Part shown: positions 17,945-26,649 of the stretch, piece by piece
Layout of the letters: every line of letters starts with the position of its first letter
Numbering within the stretch: position 1 is the first letter of the stretch
Assembly: GCF_024267655.1 (NCBI RefSeq)
Contig: NZ_CP100595.1
Location: 558,001 to 622,000 of the forward strand
Reading direction: 5' to 3'
From: Arcobacter roscoffensis
Lineage (GTDB): Bacteria; Campylobacterota; Campylobacteria; Campylobacterales; Arcobacteraceae
Length of the DNA: 64,000 nucleotides
Position numbers and translations under genes: made by a program
Notes under the pieces: generated by a model
The model's input: the letters and a program-made list of their open reading frames with translations, nothing else
Databases searched by the model: none
What the model was told of the DNA's origin: nothing

Positions 17945-18019
17945 GAATAAGGAGGAGTTTAAAGGAAGCAAATACTACTGCTTACTCTATAAATAAATTA
18001 ATGGGTTTAATTTATTCGT
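17903..18019 (-). ncRNA. Candidate small RNA with anti-Shine-Dalgarno segment
   Basis: A minus-strand unit of about 117 nt in an intergenic gap. A -10 hexamer TATAAT lies at 18031-18026. The predicted RNA starts with a perfect 10-bp hairpin (arms 18016-18007 and 18001-17992, 5-nt loop), then a 5-bp hairpin (17983-17979 with 17970-17966), then an unpaired stretch containing CTCCTCCTT (17957-17949), then a perfect 14-bp terminator hairpin (17944-17931 with 17920-17907) followed by a T-run of four after the stem. CCTCCTT is the sequence of the 16S rRNA tail, so the RNA could pair with ribosome sites of mRNAs. It could instead be the 3' UTR of the upstream gene at 18073. Confidence 0.6.
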
Positions 18020-18072
18020 ATAGGTATTATAATAAGAATTCATGTATAAAAAGTGTATTTTTTACATGAATG

Positions 18073-19080
18073 TCAATTTTTTTTAAAATTTAATTGACAA
18101 ACTACTTGTGCATGGTCACTTTTAAGAATAGATCCATCATGATTTTCTTCTATATGTTTATTAAATATCTCATAATTTTCTACATTTGCAATAGAATCTT
18201 TATTTTTTTTACTAAAAGTATTACTTATAAAAATAAAATCTAATACATTTCCCTTTCCTATATAGTAGCTTGTAGCTTCTCTTTTTATCTCTTTTTGTTC
18301 TGGATGAGGATTATAGATTTTTCTTTCATGTTCATAATAAGCATCTTTTAAAATAAAAGTCTCTTTTCTATTTTCATCATGATATTTATTATTTGATAGG
18401 GCATCAATAGTAATAGAATGTAATCTATCATTTAAGTCACATAATAGAATATATGGTTTTTCTTTTAGTTTTTTCATATCAAAAAATAGTGATGAAGCTT
18501 CACAGAGTCTTTGTTTTAGAGATTTACTAAAGTTTTCTTTTAATGCTTTTTGAACTTGTTCATTTTTTTGCTCTAAGCTATGCTCTTCTTTAAAAATATA
18601 CTCAAATTCATTTTCTCTATTTGATTTTAGATGACAAACATATATTGTAATAGTTTCTTGATTTTCTAAAGTTATATCAGCTTTAATTGGAGTTCTAGCA
18701 AATTTAAATTTTCCCTTTAAATAATGTTTCTTGACACTTGGCATATGTGTTTTTACATTTTTAATATTTGATATAGGATATTTTGAGGCGAGGGCAACTG
18801 TTGTACTTATATATATTAAGTCATTTTTTTCATGAACTTTTGGTGTGTCTACAGTTACAAAGTATTCAAATCCTAACTCTTGACATAAGTCTTTTAGCGC
18901 TTCTTGAGAAAATACTTCTTGAAAGCCAATCACATCACAGTTCATTGAAGTGATTTGTTCTTTTATCCAAGTTTTTTTTTCTATCCATTGTTCTTGTGTA
19001 AATTTATCTTTTTTTTCATACCAGCTGTAAGGTGGTTCTACAAACTGAAATAGGTTAAATGTTCCGACTCTAATTTTCAT
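18073..19080 (-). CDS. Endonuclease/exonuclease/phosphatase-fold protein
   Basis: A 335-aa protein of the EEP superfamily (DNase I/ exonuclease III/ phosphatase fold). Conserved points are TFNLF near the start, the metal-binding Glu in GFQEVF, CDLNDRLHS, and the terminal SDHAQV catalytic His-Asp pair. No signal peptide is seen, so it should be cytosolic. EEP proteins cut phosphodiester bonds in nucleic acids, lipids or nucleotides; the substrate is not predictable here. It is divergent from the flavoprotein gene at 19129 with a 48-bp gap. Confidence 0.82.
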   Translation of the reverse strand: MKIRVGTFNLFQFVEPPYSWYEKKDKFTQEQWIEKKTWIKEQITSMNCDVIGFQEVFSQEALKDLCQELGFEYFVTVDTPKVHEKNDLIYISTTVALASKYPISNIKNVKTHMPSVKKHYLKGKFKFARTPIKADITLENQETITIYVCHLKSNRENEFEYIFKEEHSLEQKNEQVQKALKENFSKSLKQRLCEASSLFFDMKKLKEKPYILLCDLNDRLHSITIDALSNNKYHDENRKETFILKDAYYEHERKIYNPHPEQKEIKREATSYYIGKGNVLDFIFISNTFSKKNKDSIANVENYEIFNKHIEENHDGSILKSDHAQVVCQLNFKKN

Positions 19081-19128
19081 AAAATAAGTATATCAAACTT
19101 TTCAACAATCTTTGGTTATGATTAGGCC

Positions 19129-20367
19129 ATGAAAAAACAATATGATGTAATAGTAGTTGGTTCTGGCGGAGCTGGAATGATTGCAGCAATAACTGCAAAA
19201 AAATTAGGATTTGATGTTTTACTTTTAGAAAAATTAAGCTCTCTTGGAGCAAAACTAAAAGCAACTGGTGGTGGAAAGTGTAATCTTACTAATACTTTAA
19301 GTAAAGATGACTTTATGAACTCTTTTGGAAGAAACGGTAAGTTTATGATGAAAGCTATTAATATGCTTGATAAAAATGATTTAAGAGAATTTTTTTCAAG
19401 TATAGGAGTTCAAACAGATACAAAAGATGGATTTAGAATATTCCCTGTTACTCATAACTCTTCTACAATTATAAGTGCTCTTCAAAAAGAGTTAGAAAGA
19501 CTTGAAATAGATATATTATGTGATTGTAAAGTAGATAGACTTTTATGTGATAATGAAAAAATCACAGGAGTTCAAACACAAAAAGGAAACTTTGAAGCAC
19601 CACATATAATAATAGCAACAGGAGGGCTTGGCTTTCCTATGCTTGGAGCAAATGGTGATGGTTATGAGTTTGCAAAAGAGTTAGGGCATAAAGTAACAGA
19701 CCTTTATCCTGCTATGCTTCCTGTTTATGTAAAAGAGACTTGGGTCGCAAATTGTACAGCTGATACTATTGCAAAAGCAATTGTAAGAATTGATTTAAAA
19801 AAAGCTAAAAAACTAAAAGCTGTAGGGGATTTAATCTTTACTTCAAAAGGCTTAAGAGGTCCAGTTATTTTAGATTTTTCAAGGGAAATTACTCCTTTAC
19901 TTGAAAAGTATGATGAAGTTCCACTTTTAATAAATATGGTAAAAGGTAAAAGTGAAGACGAGATTTTTCAACACTTAAAAAAACAAGGTACTTTAAAGCC
20001 TGATGTAAATGTAGTTGAGCTTTTAAGTACTCTTTTGCCTGTTTCTGTATCAAAAGAGTTATGTTTACAAGTAAAAGCAAATCTTGATAAAAAGTTCAAA
20101 GACCAAGATGGTCAGATAAGAAATGATTTAGTAAAAATAGTAGCAAATACACCTTTTACTGTTACAGACTCAGTCGGGTTTAAAAAAGCTATGATTACAA
20201 GAGGTGGAGTGAGTTTAAAAGAAATAGACCCAAATACAATGCAAAGTAAAATAGTTGAAGGTTTGTATTTTTGTGGTGAAGTCATGGATTTAGATGGACC
20301 ATGTGGTGGATATAATCTTCAATGGTCTTTTTCAAGTGGTTATTTAGCTGGTCATTTAAATAAGTAG
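19129..20367 (+). CDS. HI0933/YhiN (BaiN-like) FAD-dependent oxidoreductase
   Basis: A 412-aa flavoprotein. VVGSGGAGMIAA at residues 9-20 is the FAD dinucleotide-binding loop, LGAKLKATGGGKCNLTN is the HI0933 family signature, and the C-terminus carries GLYFCGEVMDLDGPCGGYN. The reaction is unknown for most members; one relative acts as a bile-acid-dehydratase-like reductase. A second member of the family is encoded at 26637-27779. It ends at a strong convergent hairpin. Confidence 0.88.
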   Translation: MKKQYDVIVVGSGGAGMIAAITAKKLGFDVLLLEKLSSLGAKLKATGGGKCNLTNTLSKDDFMNSFGRNGKFMMKAINMLDKNDLREFFSSIGVQTDTKDGFRIFPVTHNSSTIISALQKELERLEIDILCDCKVDRLLCDNEKITGVQTQKGNFEAPHIIIATGGLGFPMLGANGDGYEFAKELGHKVTDLYPAMLPVYVKETWVANCTADTIAKAIVRIDLKKAKKLKAVGDLIFTSKGLRGPVILDFSREITPLLEKYDEVPLLINMVKGKSEDEIFQHLKKQGTLKPDVNVVELLSTLLPVSVSKELCLQVKANLDKKFKDQDGQIRNDLVKIVANTPFTVTDSVGFKKAMITRGGVSLKEIDPNTMQSKIVEGLYFCGEVMDLDGPCGGYNLQWSFSSGYLAGHLNK

Positions 20368-20393
20368 TAATAAGAGTTTACTCTTTTACTACT
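20363..20393. terminator. Bidirectional terminator between convergent genes
   Basis: Arms at 20363-20377 and 20380-20393 pair over 14 bp with a single bulged T at 20371 and a 2-nt centre. The stem overlaps the stop codons of both the flavoprotein gene and the GGDEF gene. Confidence 0.65.
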
Positions 20394-22489
20394 ACTTGAT
20401 TTCTTCCTTTTTCTTTTGCTTCATATAAAGATTCATCTGCTAACTTATAAAGTTCATTTTCGTCTTTTAGTTTATTAGATTGTTTTGAAACTAGCCCAAT
20501 TGATACAGTTATATATTTACTTGTTTGGCTATCTTCATGTTTGATTTTTAAGTCTTCTATAATCTTTAGAATATTTTTTGAAAACTCTTTAGCCTGCTTA
20601 CTAGTTTTACTTATGAATAAAACTCCAAACTCTTCACCACCTAATCTAAAAGTATAATCACCGGCTCTTTTAGTTGCATTTTTTAAGGCATTTGCAACTT
20701 CTTTTAAGGCTTCATCTCCTGATTGGTGTCCATACCTGTCATTATACTTTTTAAAGTAATCAATATCTATCATCATAAAATTAATTAAAGAATTATTTCT
20801 TTTTGCTCTTAAAAACTCTTTTTCTATAATCTTATTAAAAAATCTTCTATTTTTAAGTTTAGTTAATTCATCAGTTATTGACAAATATTCTACTTTTTTC
20901 TTATCGGTTATATCATGCCTAATTGCTGTATAACCCTCGATTTTATCTTTTTTATAAATAGCTTGTATTATTGTATCAACCCAATATTCTTCGCCATTTT
21001 TTCGAAGATTTAAAATCTCTCCTCTCCAAATCTCTCCTGCTTTTAAATCTTTCCACATATTTTCATAGAACTCTTTTGAGACACTAGGATGTCTTACAAT
21101 ATTATGAGATTTTCCTATAAGTTCTTCCCTTGTATATCCTGAAATTTCACAAAATGCATCACTTACATTTGTAATATCTCCTTCAATATCTGTGGAAGAT
21201 GTTATAACATGAGTATTAATGATTTCTAAATAATCTTGCTGTTTAATAATAGCTTTATTTCTAGATTTTAAGGTTTTATTTAAACTATTTGCCAAATCCT
21301 CAAACTCATCATAAGTTAAAAGCTCAGTATTTATTTTTTGATTTTTTCTTGAAGCTTTTCTGAAAGAGTTTACAAGGTTACTTATATTATTTTCAAGTTT
21401 TAAAGACATTTGTTTTGAAATTAAATATACCAATAAAGACAAAAACATAAAAACTAAAACTAAACTAATAGACTGATTTGTTATATTATTTTGTAGTTCT
21501 TTTTTTCTAATTTCAATATGCTTTTTAACTTCATCAGTATATAAACCACTTCCTATAATCCATCCCCATTTATCATAGCTTTTTACATATGAGATTTTTT
21601 CAAACTCTTCGCTTGTATTTAATTTTTTAAAGTTGTAAGTAAAAAAATCTCCACCATTTCTGATTTTTTCCATTTGTAAATTAAAAAGATCTATATTTTT
21701 GTACTCTTTTGGTTTTTTAAGTTTTTCCCCATTGAATACTAAAGCTTTTCTATCGACTCTATTTACAAAGATATAACCATGTAGTCCATATCTAATACTT
21801 GCAATATCTTTTAAAATAGTTTCTTGTATCTCTTTTGTCATATCATCGATATACTCACCAGTTCCTATATGCCAATTAAAAGGCTTAAACATTTTTACAT
21901 ATGTTAATTTAGGATATTGTACACCATCTTTTAAGTCAGGTTTTACAAAATGAGTTTTTAAAAACCCCTCATCTTTTTTTAAAGCAATATTTGATTGCTC
22001 TTGAATAAATAGTTTTCCAGCTTTATCTTTTAAATTCCAGATATTAGTATTTTCATTTAATTTTGATTTTGTATTAAAAAGTATGGCTTTGCCGTCATTT
22101 CGATTTATGAAAAAATATGCTCTCTTACTTGAAAAAGAGATGTTTTTTAAAGCAGTTACTATTAAGTATTTTATTTCTTTGTCTGTTTTTATATTGACAT
22201 TATCATTATATATTGAAGTTGCTATTGTATGAGCTAAGTGAACTCTTTTTTCTAATAATTCTTTTATGTGATTATTTATTTCTTTTTCTTTTTGTTCAAT
22301 TTGATTATAAACCTTGTTAACTTCTGTTTTAACTTCTCTTTTTTTGATATTAATATAATCTTTTTGTATAAGGTTACTTTCTTCTTTAAAGTTTTCAAAC
22401 TGAAAATATAAAGATATTATAAAAGTAAAAAATATTGATATAAAAGCAATTGTAAAGTTTGTTCTTGATGTTATATTCGATAATTGCAT
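20378..22489 (-). CDS. Cache-PAS-GGDEF diguanylate cyclase
   Basis: A 703-aa membrane sensor. A hydrophobic segment at about 13-29, a large extracytoplasmic Cache-type region (YIFVNRVDRKALVFNG, WGWIIGSGLYTDEV), a second membrane segment at about 342-362, a HAMP-like linker, a PAS domain (about 425-535; FCEISGYTREELIG, RHPSVSKEFYENMW) and a C-terminal GGDEF domain with an intact GGEEF active site. The inhibitory site RAGD lies five residues before GGEEF, so product feedback is expected. It makes cyclic di-GMP in response to a small external ligand. It is transcribed alone. Confidence 0.92.
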   Translation of the reverse strand: MQLSNITSRTNFTIAFISIFFTFIISLYFQFENFKEESNLIQKDYINIKKREVKTEVNKVYNQIEQKEKEINNHIKELLEKRVHLAHTIATSIYNDNVNIKTDKEIKYLIVTALKNISFSSKRAYFFINRNDGKAILFNTKSKLNENTNIWNLKDKAGKLFIQEQSNIALKKDEGFLKTHFVKPDLKDGVQYPKLTYVKMFKPFNWHIGTGEYIDDMTKEIQETILKDIASIRYGLHGYIFVNRVDRKALVFNGEKLKKPKEYKNIDLFNLQMEKIRNGGDFFTYNFKKLNTSEEFEKISYVKSYDKWGWIIGSGLYTDEVKKHIEIRKKELQNNITNQSISLVLVFMFLSLLVYLISKQMSLKLENNISNLVNSFRKASRKNQKINTELLTYDEFEDLANSLNKTLKSRNKAIIKQQDYLEIINTHVITSSTDIEGDITNVSDAFCEISGYTREELIGKSHNIVRHPSVSKEFYENMWKDLKAGEIWRGEILNLRKNGEEYWVDTIIQAIYKKDKIEGYTAIRHDITDKKKVEYLSITDELTKLKNRRFFNKIIEKEFLRAKRNNSLINFMMIDIDYFKKYNDRYGHQSGDEALKEVANALKNATKRAGDYTFRLGGEEFGVLFISKTSKQAKEFSKNILKIIEDLKIKHEDSQTSKYITVSIGLVSKQSNKLKDENELYKLADESLYEAKEKGRNQVVVKE

Positions 22490-22638
22490 AAACTTTCCAA
22501 ATAATTATTTTATGTTTAGTATAGTATAAAAACTATTAATATACATTTCTTTTACATACAAAATATAAGCAATAAACTTGTAATTAATATTAAATTAACA
22601 CATCTATGTTATATTTTCATAAAAAAAGGACACATCAA

Positions 22639-23136
22639 ATGAAAATGAAACTTTTATCTTTACTGTTTTTAAGTGCTAGTACACTTTTTGCTTCTTCTTT
22701 AAGTGTAAAAAATGCTTACGTAAGAGCAACTCCTCCAAGTCTTCCAAATAGTGCGGCTTTTATGGAAATCACAAATACATCAAATGAAACTATTTCACTT
22801 GTTAGTGCAACATCAAGTGCCTCAAATATTGTAGAGTTACATACTCACGATATGAAAGATGGTGTTATGAAAATGTATCAAGTGCCAAAAATTGATATAA
22901 AAGCAAATTCAACAACTGTTTTAAAGCCAGGTGGTTTTCATGTTATGTTAATTGATTTAAAAACAAAGCCTTTAAAAGAAGAAATGCAAGTAGAAGTAGA
23001 CTTAAGCTTCTCAAATGGACAAAATATAAAAGTTTTTGCTCCTGTTAAAAAAGTAATGGCTGGAATGATGATGAAAAATCATGGTATGCATAATAAACAA
23101 AAAATGTCTTGTGGTTCAGGAAAATGTGGTCAATAA
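22639..23136 (+). CDS. PCuAC-type periplasmic copper chaperone
   Basis: A 165-aa protein from the ATG at 22639 (AAAGGA 9 nt upstream; an ATG at 22606 has no ribosome site). Signal peptide about 1-18. The copper motif is visible as HTHDMKDGVMKM and GGFHVMLI, i.e. the spaced His/Met set of PCu(A)C. The C-terminus adds a Met/His/Cys tail (MAGMMMKNHGMHN, CGSGKCG) that could hold extra copper. These chaperones deliver Cu(I) to the oxidase Cu site. It is first in an operon with a small anchored protein and SCO1. Confidence 0.88.
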   Translation: MKMKLLSLLFLSASTLFASSLSVKNAYVRATPPSLPNSAAFMEITNTSNETISLVSATSSASNIVELHTHDMKDGVMKMYQVPKIDIKANSTTVLKPGGFHVMLIDLKTKPLKEEMQVEVDLSFSNGQNIKVFAPVKKVMAGMMMKNHGMHNKQKMSCGSGKCGQ

Positions 23137-23139
23137 ACA

Positions 23140-23607
23140 ATGAATAAAACTCTATTTATTCAAATTGCTGTAATTATTTCGATTGTAGCAGCATATTTTC
23201 TTATTGATTTTAATAAAGTTTATAAATACTTTCAAGGAGAGGTAAAATATACAGTTCAAGACACTAACTGTGATTTACACAAAAGTGCTTGTAAAGTAGT
23301 TTTAAATGATGGAAAAGAGTTTACTTTAGAGGTTTTTCCAAAAGATATTCCTCTAATGAAAAACTTGAAATTTAAACTGATCAGTAGTGAAGAAGATTTA
23401 GAAAATATCTCTTTAAATATTTATGCAACAAATATGTTTATGGGATATTTCGATCTAAAATTTCAAAATCTAGGAAATGGAGTTTATGAAGCAGAAGGTA
23501 CTCTTCCCACTTGTCCTGTAGGAAATATGCAATGGAATGCAGATATAAGTTTAGAAAAAATGAATGAAAGAACTGGTGCTAGATTCCAGTTTCAAACAAC
23601 AAGGTAA
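23140..23607 (+). CDS. Membrane-anchored small protein in copper/SCO operon
   Basis: A 155-aa protein with one N-terminal membrane segment (about 6-24) and a periplasmic beta-rich domain. It has Cys at CDLHKSAC and in TCPVGNMQW, and Met residues in ATNMFMGYF. It lies 3 nt after the PCuAC gene and 3 nt before the SCO1 gene, so it is probably a copper-delivery or oxidase assembly partner. No named family was recognised; a FixH/CopC-like fold is a guess. Confidence 0.6.
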   Translation: MNKTLFIQIAVIISIVAAYFLIDFNKVYKYFQGEVKYTVQDTNCDLHKSACKVVLNDGKEFTLEVFPKDIPLMKNLKFKLISSEEDLENISLNIYATNMFMGYFDLKFQNLGNGVYEAEGTLPTCPVGNMQWNADISLEKMNERTGARFQFQTTR

Positions 23608-23610
23608 GAA

Positions 23611-24180
23611 ATGAAAAAGTTATCATATTTAATCTCAGCTATTATTGCAGTGGGTATTATTGTTTTAATTGAACCATATGTAAATGAAGCCAAAGAAAAA
23701 AGTAAATACTCATTTGAAGTTGAGTCAAAAGATGGAAAAATAAGTTTAGATAGTTATAAGAGTAAAGCTTTAGCTATTTATTTTGGATATACATTTTGTC
23801 CTGATGTTTGTCCAACATCTTTAAGTTCACTTGCTCACGCTTTAAATAGCTTTGATAAAGATAAAGTTGAAAAAAACTTTGAAGGTCTTTTTATCTCAGT
23901 TGACCCAGACAGAGATAAACTTGAAGATTTAGCCTCATATGCAAAGTATTTTCACCCAACATTTAAAGGTGCTACTTCAAATAAAGAAAATATTGATGAT
24001 ATTGTAAAAAGATATGGGACTTATTATAAAAAAGTAGAGTTAGAAAACTCATCTATGGGCTATTCGGTTGCTCATACTTCATATATTTATTTTTTTGACA
24101 AAGATGGTAATTTTATAAAAAAAGTTGATCACTTTTCAAACCCTGAACAATTAAAAGAAGTTTTAAAGTCTATACTTTAA
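23611..24180 (+). CDS. SCO1/SenC-family copper metallochaperone
   Basis: A 189-aa thioredoxin-fold protein with an N-terminal membrane anchor (about 5-22). FGYTFCPDVCPTSL gives the CxxxC copper pair and VAHTSYIYFF the conserved third ligand His. SCO proteins deliver or reduce copper during assembly of cytochrome oxidase. It closes the PCuAC operon; a stress-response cluster starts 96 bp later. Confidence 0.92.
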   Translation: MKKLSYLISAIIAVGIIVLIEPYVNEAKEKSKYSFEVESKDGKISLDSYKSKALAIYFGYTFCPDVCPTSLSSLAHALNSFDKDKVEKNFEGLFISVDPDRDKLEDLASYAKYFHPTFKGATSNKENIDDIVKRYGTYYKKVELENSSMGYSVAHTSYIYFFDKDGNFIKKVDHFSNPEQLKEVLKSIL

Positions 24181-24194
24181 TTCTTCTTTGTTTG

Positions 24195-24214
24195 TTAAAC
24201 TTACATTAAACTAC
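24195..24214 (+). promoter_or_regulatory. Direct repeat upstream of the CpxP-like operon
   Basis: TTAAACTTAC (24195-24204) and TTAAACTAC (24206-24214) are repeated with an 11-nt period, the spacing used by OmpR/PhoB-family regulators. The operon downstream encodes such a regulator. The likely -10 (TATTAT at 24251-24256) is 36 nt further on, so if it is an operator it is not in the Pho-box position. Confidence 0.4.
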
Positions 24215-24276
24215 TATTCAAGTACCATTTAAAACCTAATGTCATAATTCTATTATAAAAAATAAAAGGATATAAA

Positions 24277-24750
24277 ATGACAAAAAGAACAAAAATCTTA
24301 ACAGCACTAGTTTTAAGTACAACATTAGCAACATCAGCTTTCGCATCTTGTGGAAATAAAGGTGAGTGTAATATGAATAAAAGTCATAAAATGATGAAAA
24401 AACATATGGGGCATAAAAAAGCCCATAACTCAATTTTTTCAACACTAAAAAAACTAAATTTAACAGATACTCAAAAGCAAGAAGTAAAAAAAATTATGAT
24501 GGAGTCTAAGAAAACTACACCACTTAGCGAGGCTTTTTCAAAAACTTCATTTGATAAAGAAAAATATATCAAAATTATGAGTGAAAAAAGAGAGAATATG
24601 ATAAAATCAAAAGCTCTTAAAATAGAAAAAATATATGCTTTATTAGATGAAAAACAAAAAGAGCAATTTAAAATGTTACTTGATTTAAAAAATGAAAAGA
24701 GACAGCAAAAAGGTATGAATTTTGATAAAAATTGCAATGGTAGAGGATGA
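24277..24750 (+). CDS. CpxP/Spy-like periplasmic protein
   Basis: A 157-aa protein with a signal peptide (to about residue 23), a Cys/His/Met-rich segment (ASCGNKGECNMNKSH, MMKKHMGHKKAH) and a helical body with the two LTxxQ-like motifs LTDTQKQEV and LDEKQKEQF. CpxP/Spy proteins are periplasmic chaperones and brakes on Cpx-type sensor kinases. The metal-binding residues and the copper genes upstream suggest a link to copper stress. Its 3' end overlaps the response-regulator start by 29 nt. Confidence 0.75.
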   Translation: MTKRTKILTALVLSTTLATSAFASCGNKGECNMNKSHKMMKKHMGHKKAHNSIFSTLKKLNLTDTQKQEVKKIMMESKKTTPLSEAFSKTSFDKEKYIKIMSEKRENMIKSKALKIEKIYALLDEKQKEQFKMLLDLKNEKRQQKGMNFDKNCNGRG

Positions 24751-25399
24751 TTTAGAACTTGCAGATGTTTTAACTCAATACTTAAAAAAATTTAATATAG
24801 AAGTTACAAATTATGAAGAGCCATTTATGGCTCTTTCATCTTTGAAGTTAAATAAATTCGATTTAGTTATTTTAGATTTAACACTACCTGGAATGGATGG
24901 TTTAGATGTATGCAAAGAGATTGTAAAAAACTTTGATATTCCTATCATAATCTCAAGTGCTAGAAGTGATATTACTGATAAAGTAACTGCCTTACAACTT
25001 GGTGCAGATGACTACTTACCAAAACCTTATGACCCTCGAGAACTTGAAGTTCGAATAAAAACTATTTTAAGAAGATTTAATCACACAAAAGAGAATGAAT
25101 CAAAAATTGTAAAAAAGTTTGTATTAGATGAAGAAAAAAAACAAATAAGTAAAAATGAAAATTATGTTAAACTTACAGCAGCAGAATATGAAGTTTTATC
25201 TCTTATGATTAAAAGAGAAAATTTTGTAATTTCAAGGGAAGAGATATTTGAAAATTCAGATTTATTAAATCAAGATTATGAAAGTTCAGGATCATTGGCT
25301 GTGATAATTAACAGAATTAGACAAAAGATTGAAGATAATCCAAAAGAACCTAAGTATCTTCAAACAATAAGAGGAATGGGGTATAAATTTACACAATGA
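24722..25399 (+). CDS. OmpR/CpxR-like response regulator
   Basis: A 225-aa two-domain regulator. The receiver has the acidic pair in VEDD, phospho-Asp in VILDLTLPGMDG (about residue 52) and Lys in LPKPYDP; the C-terminus is a winged helix (TRGMGYKF at its end). The TTG at 24722 is preferred because it gives the full first strand (IKIAMVEDD); the ATG at 24737 would remove it. Translation is coupled to the CpxP-like gene by overlap and to the kinase by a 4-nt overlap. Confidence 0.9.
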   Translation: MIKIAMVEDDLELADVLTQYLKKFNIEVTNYEEPFMALSSLKLNKFDLVILDLTLPGMDGLDVCKEIVKNFDIPIIISSARSDITDKVTALQLGADDYLPKPYDPRELEVRIKTILRRFNHTKENESKIVKKFVLDEEKKQISKNENYVKLTAAEYEVLSLMIKRENFVISREEIFENSDLLNQDYESSGSLAVIINRIRQKIEDNPKEPKYLQTIRGMGYKFTQ

Positions 25400-26649
25400 A
25401 TAGATCATCAATATTTTTTACAATAACAGTTAGTTTTATTATTTCAATTATTTTAGTAATTGTAAGTTTCTTTTTATTAATGACACATAATTATAAAACA
25501 CAAGAAAAAGAGTTAATGGATAGGTATATTCCAATAGTAAAAAAAGTAATGACAAAGCACCATAAAGGTGGTTTAGATATGAAATTTGCTGTAGGTTTGA
25601 AAGAGTATAACTACGAACTTTTTACAAATAAAGGCAAAATAAATGCTATTACATACAATCCAAAAACAAAGGTTTTAATTCAAAGAGAATCACCCAAAAG
25701 AGATACAATCTTTAGAGTTTTAAAACTAAATGATTTTAATTATATTTATATGAAAAAAAGAGGCGAGACTATTCTTGTAAAAGATAATACCTTAAGCTCT
25801 CATAGCTCAAATATTTACATAATCTTAGTATTTGCTATAGTTATTATAACTATTATTTTGATGTATTTAATAACTCTCAGAAAATTAATGCCTTTAAAAA
25901 TTCTAAAAGATAAAGTTAAAACCTTAGGGGATGAAAACTTTGATTTTGAGTGTTGTAATCTTGATGGGAAAGATGAAGTTTCACTTTTAGCAGTTGAATT
26001 CAAAAATGCAGCTAAGAAGCTAAATGATGTGAAAGAATCAAGAAATGTTTTTATTAGAAATATAATGCATGAGTTAAAAACGCCAATTACAAAAGGAAAA
26101 TTTCTAACTGAGATTGAAAGAAATGATAGTAATGATGATAAATTAAAAGAAGTGTTTAATAGACTTGAAGCTTTAATAAATGAATTTGCATCAATAGAAG
26201 AGTTGATCTCTTCTACTAAAAATGTAGAGAAAAAAGTATATTTTATTGATGATATAGTTGACAATGCAAAAGATATTTTGATGGTTGAAGATGATGATGT
26301 AATTAAAAAATATGAGAATAAGAAAATAGAAGTAAACTTTAAACTATTCTCTATTGCTGTTAAAAATCTAATTGATAATGCTTTGAAATATTCTTCAAAT
26401 AAAAAAGTAGTTATAAAAAGTAGTGATGATAACTTGATTTTTGAAAATGAAGGCGAGCCTTTAAAATTTGATTTAGAAAAATACTTTGAACCCTTTTTTA
26501 GCTCAGAAGTAAATAACAAAGACTCTTTTGGATTAGGTCTTTATATAATTTTTAATATTTTAAAAGCAAATCATTATACTTTAGAGTATAAGTATGAAAA
26601 TAAAACAAATAGATTTATTTGTAAAAAGGATGAAGTATCTACGATATAG
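25396..26649 (+). CDS. Sensor histidine kinase (CpxA-like)
   Basis: A 417-aa kinase with membrane segments at about 9-29 and 137-158 and a short periplasmic domain between them. The H-box is RNIMHELKTPITKGKFL (His about 225), the N-box NLIDNALKYSS, and the last glycine loop SFGLGLYI. The G1 region is NEGEPL, with Asn in place of the usual Asp. It pairs with the upstream regulator and CpxP-like protein as a periplasmic stress system. Its 3' end overlaps the next reading frame by 13 nt. Confidence 0.88.
   Translation: MNRSSIFFTITVSFIISIILVIVSFFLLMTHNYKTQEKELMDRYIPIVKKVMTKHHKGGLDMKFAVGLKEYNYELFTNKGKINAITYNPKTKVLIQRESPKRDTIFRVLKLNDFNYIYMKKRGETILVKDNTLSSHSSNIYIILVFAIVIITIILMYLITLRKLMPLKILKDKVKTLGDENFDFECCNLDGKDEVSLLAVEFKNAAKKLNDVKESRNVFIRNIMHELKTPITKGKFLTEIERNDSNDDKLKEVFNRLEALINEFASIEELISSTKNVEKKVYFIDDIVDNAKDILMVEDDDVIKKYENKKIEVNFKLFSIAVKNLIDNALKYSSNKKVVIKSSDDNLIFENEGEPLKFDLEKYFEPFFSSEVNNKDSFGLGLYIIFNILKANHYTLEYKYENKTNRFICKKDEVSTI

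Noticed and set aside
17949-17960. AAGGAGGA on the plus strand as a ribosome site of a small gene
   Set aside because: No start codon follows at a usable distance; the complementary CCTCCTT in a terminator-bounded minus-strand RNA explains it better.
18071-18076. TTGACA (minus strand) as -35 of the candidate small RNA
   Set aside because: It is 39 nt from the -10 hexamer, far beyond the usual 17, and overlaps the end of the upstream gene.
22578-22584. TTGTAAT before the PCuAC gene as a fourth Pho-like box
   Set aside because: No matching half site 11 nt upstream and no -10 hexamer 10 nt downstream.
24722-24750. 29-nt overlap of CpxP-like and regulator genes as a frameshift or start error
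   Set aside because: The TTG start restores the complete first strand of the receiver domain and both proteins look intact, so the overlap is accepted.
25815-26519. 234-aa minus-strand frame in the kinase gene
   Set aside because: Ser/Phe-rich shadow of an A-rich coding strand; the plus-strand kinase motifs are clear.
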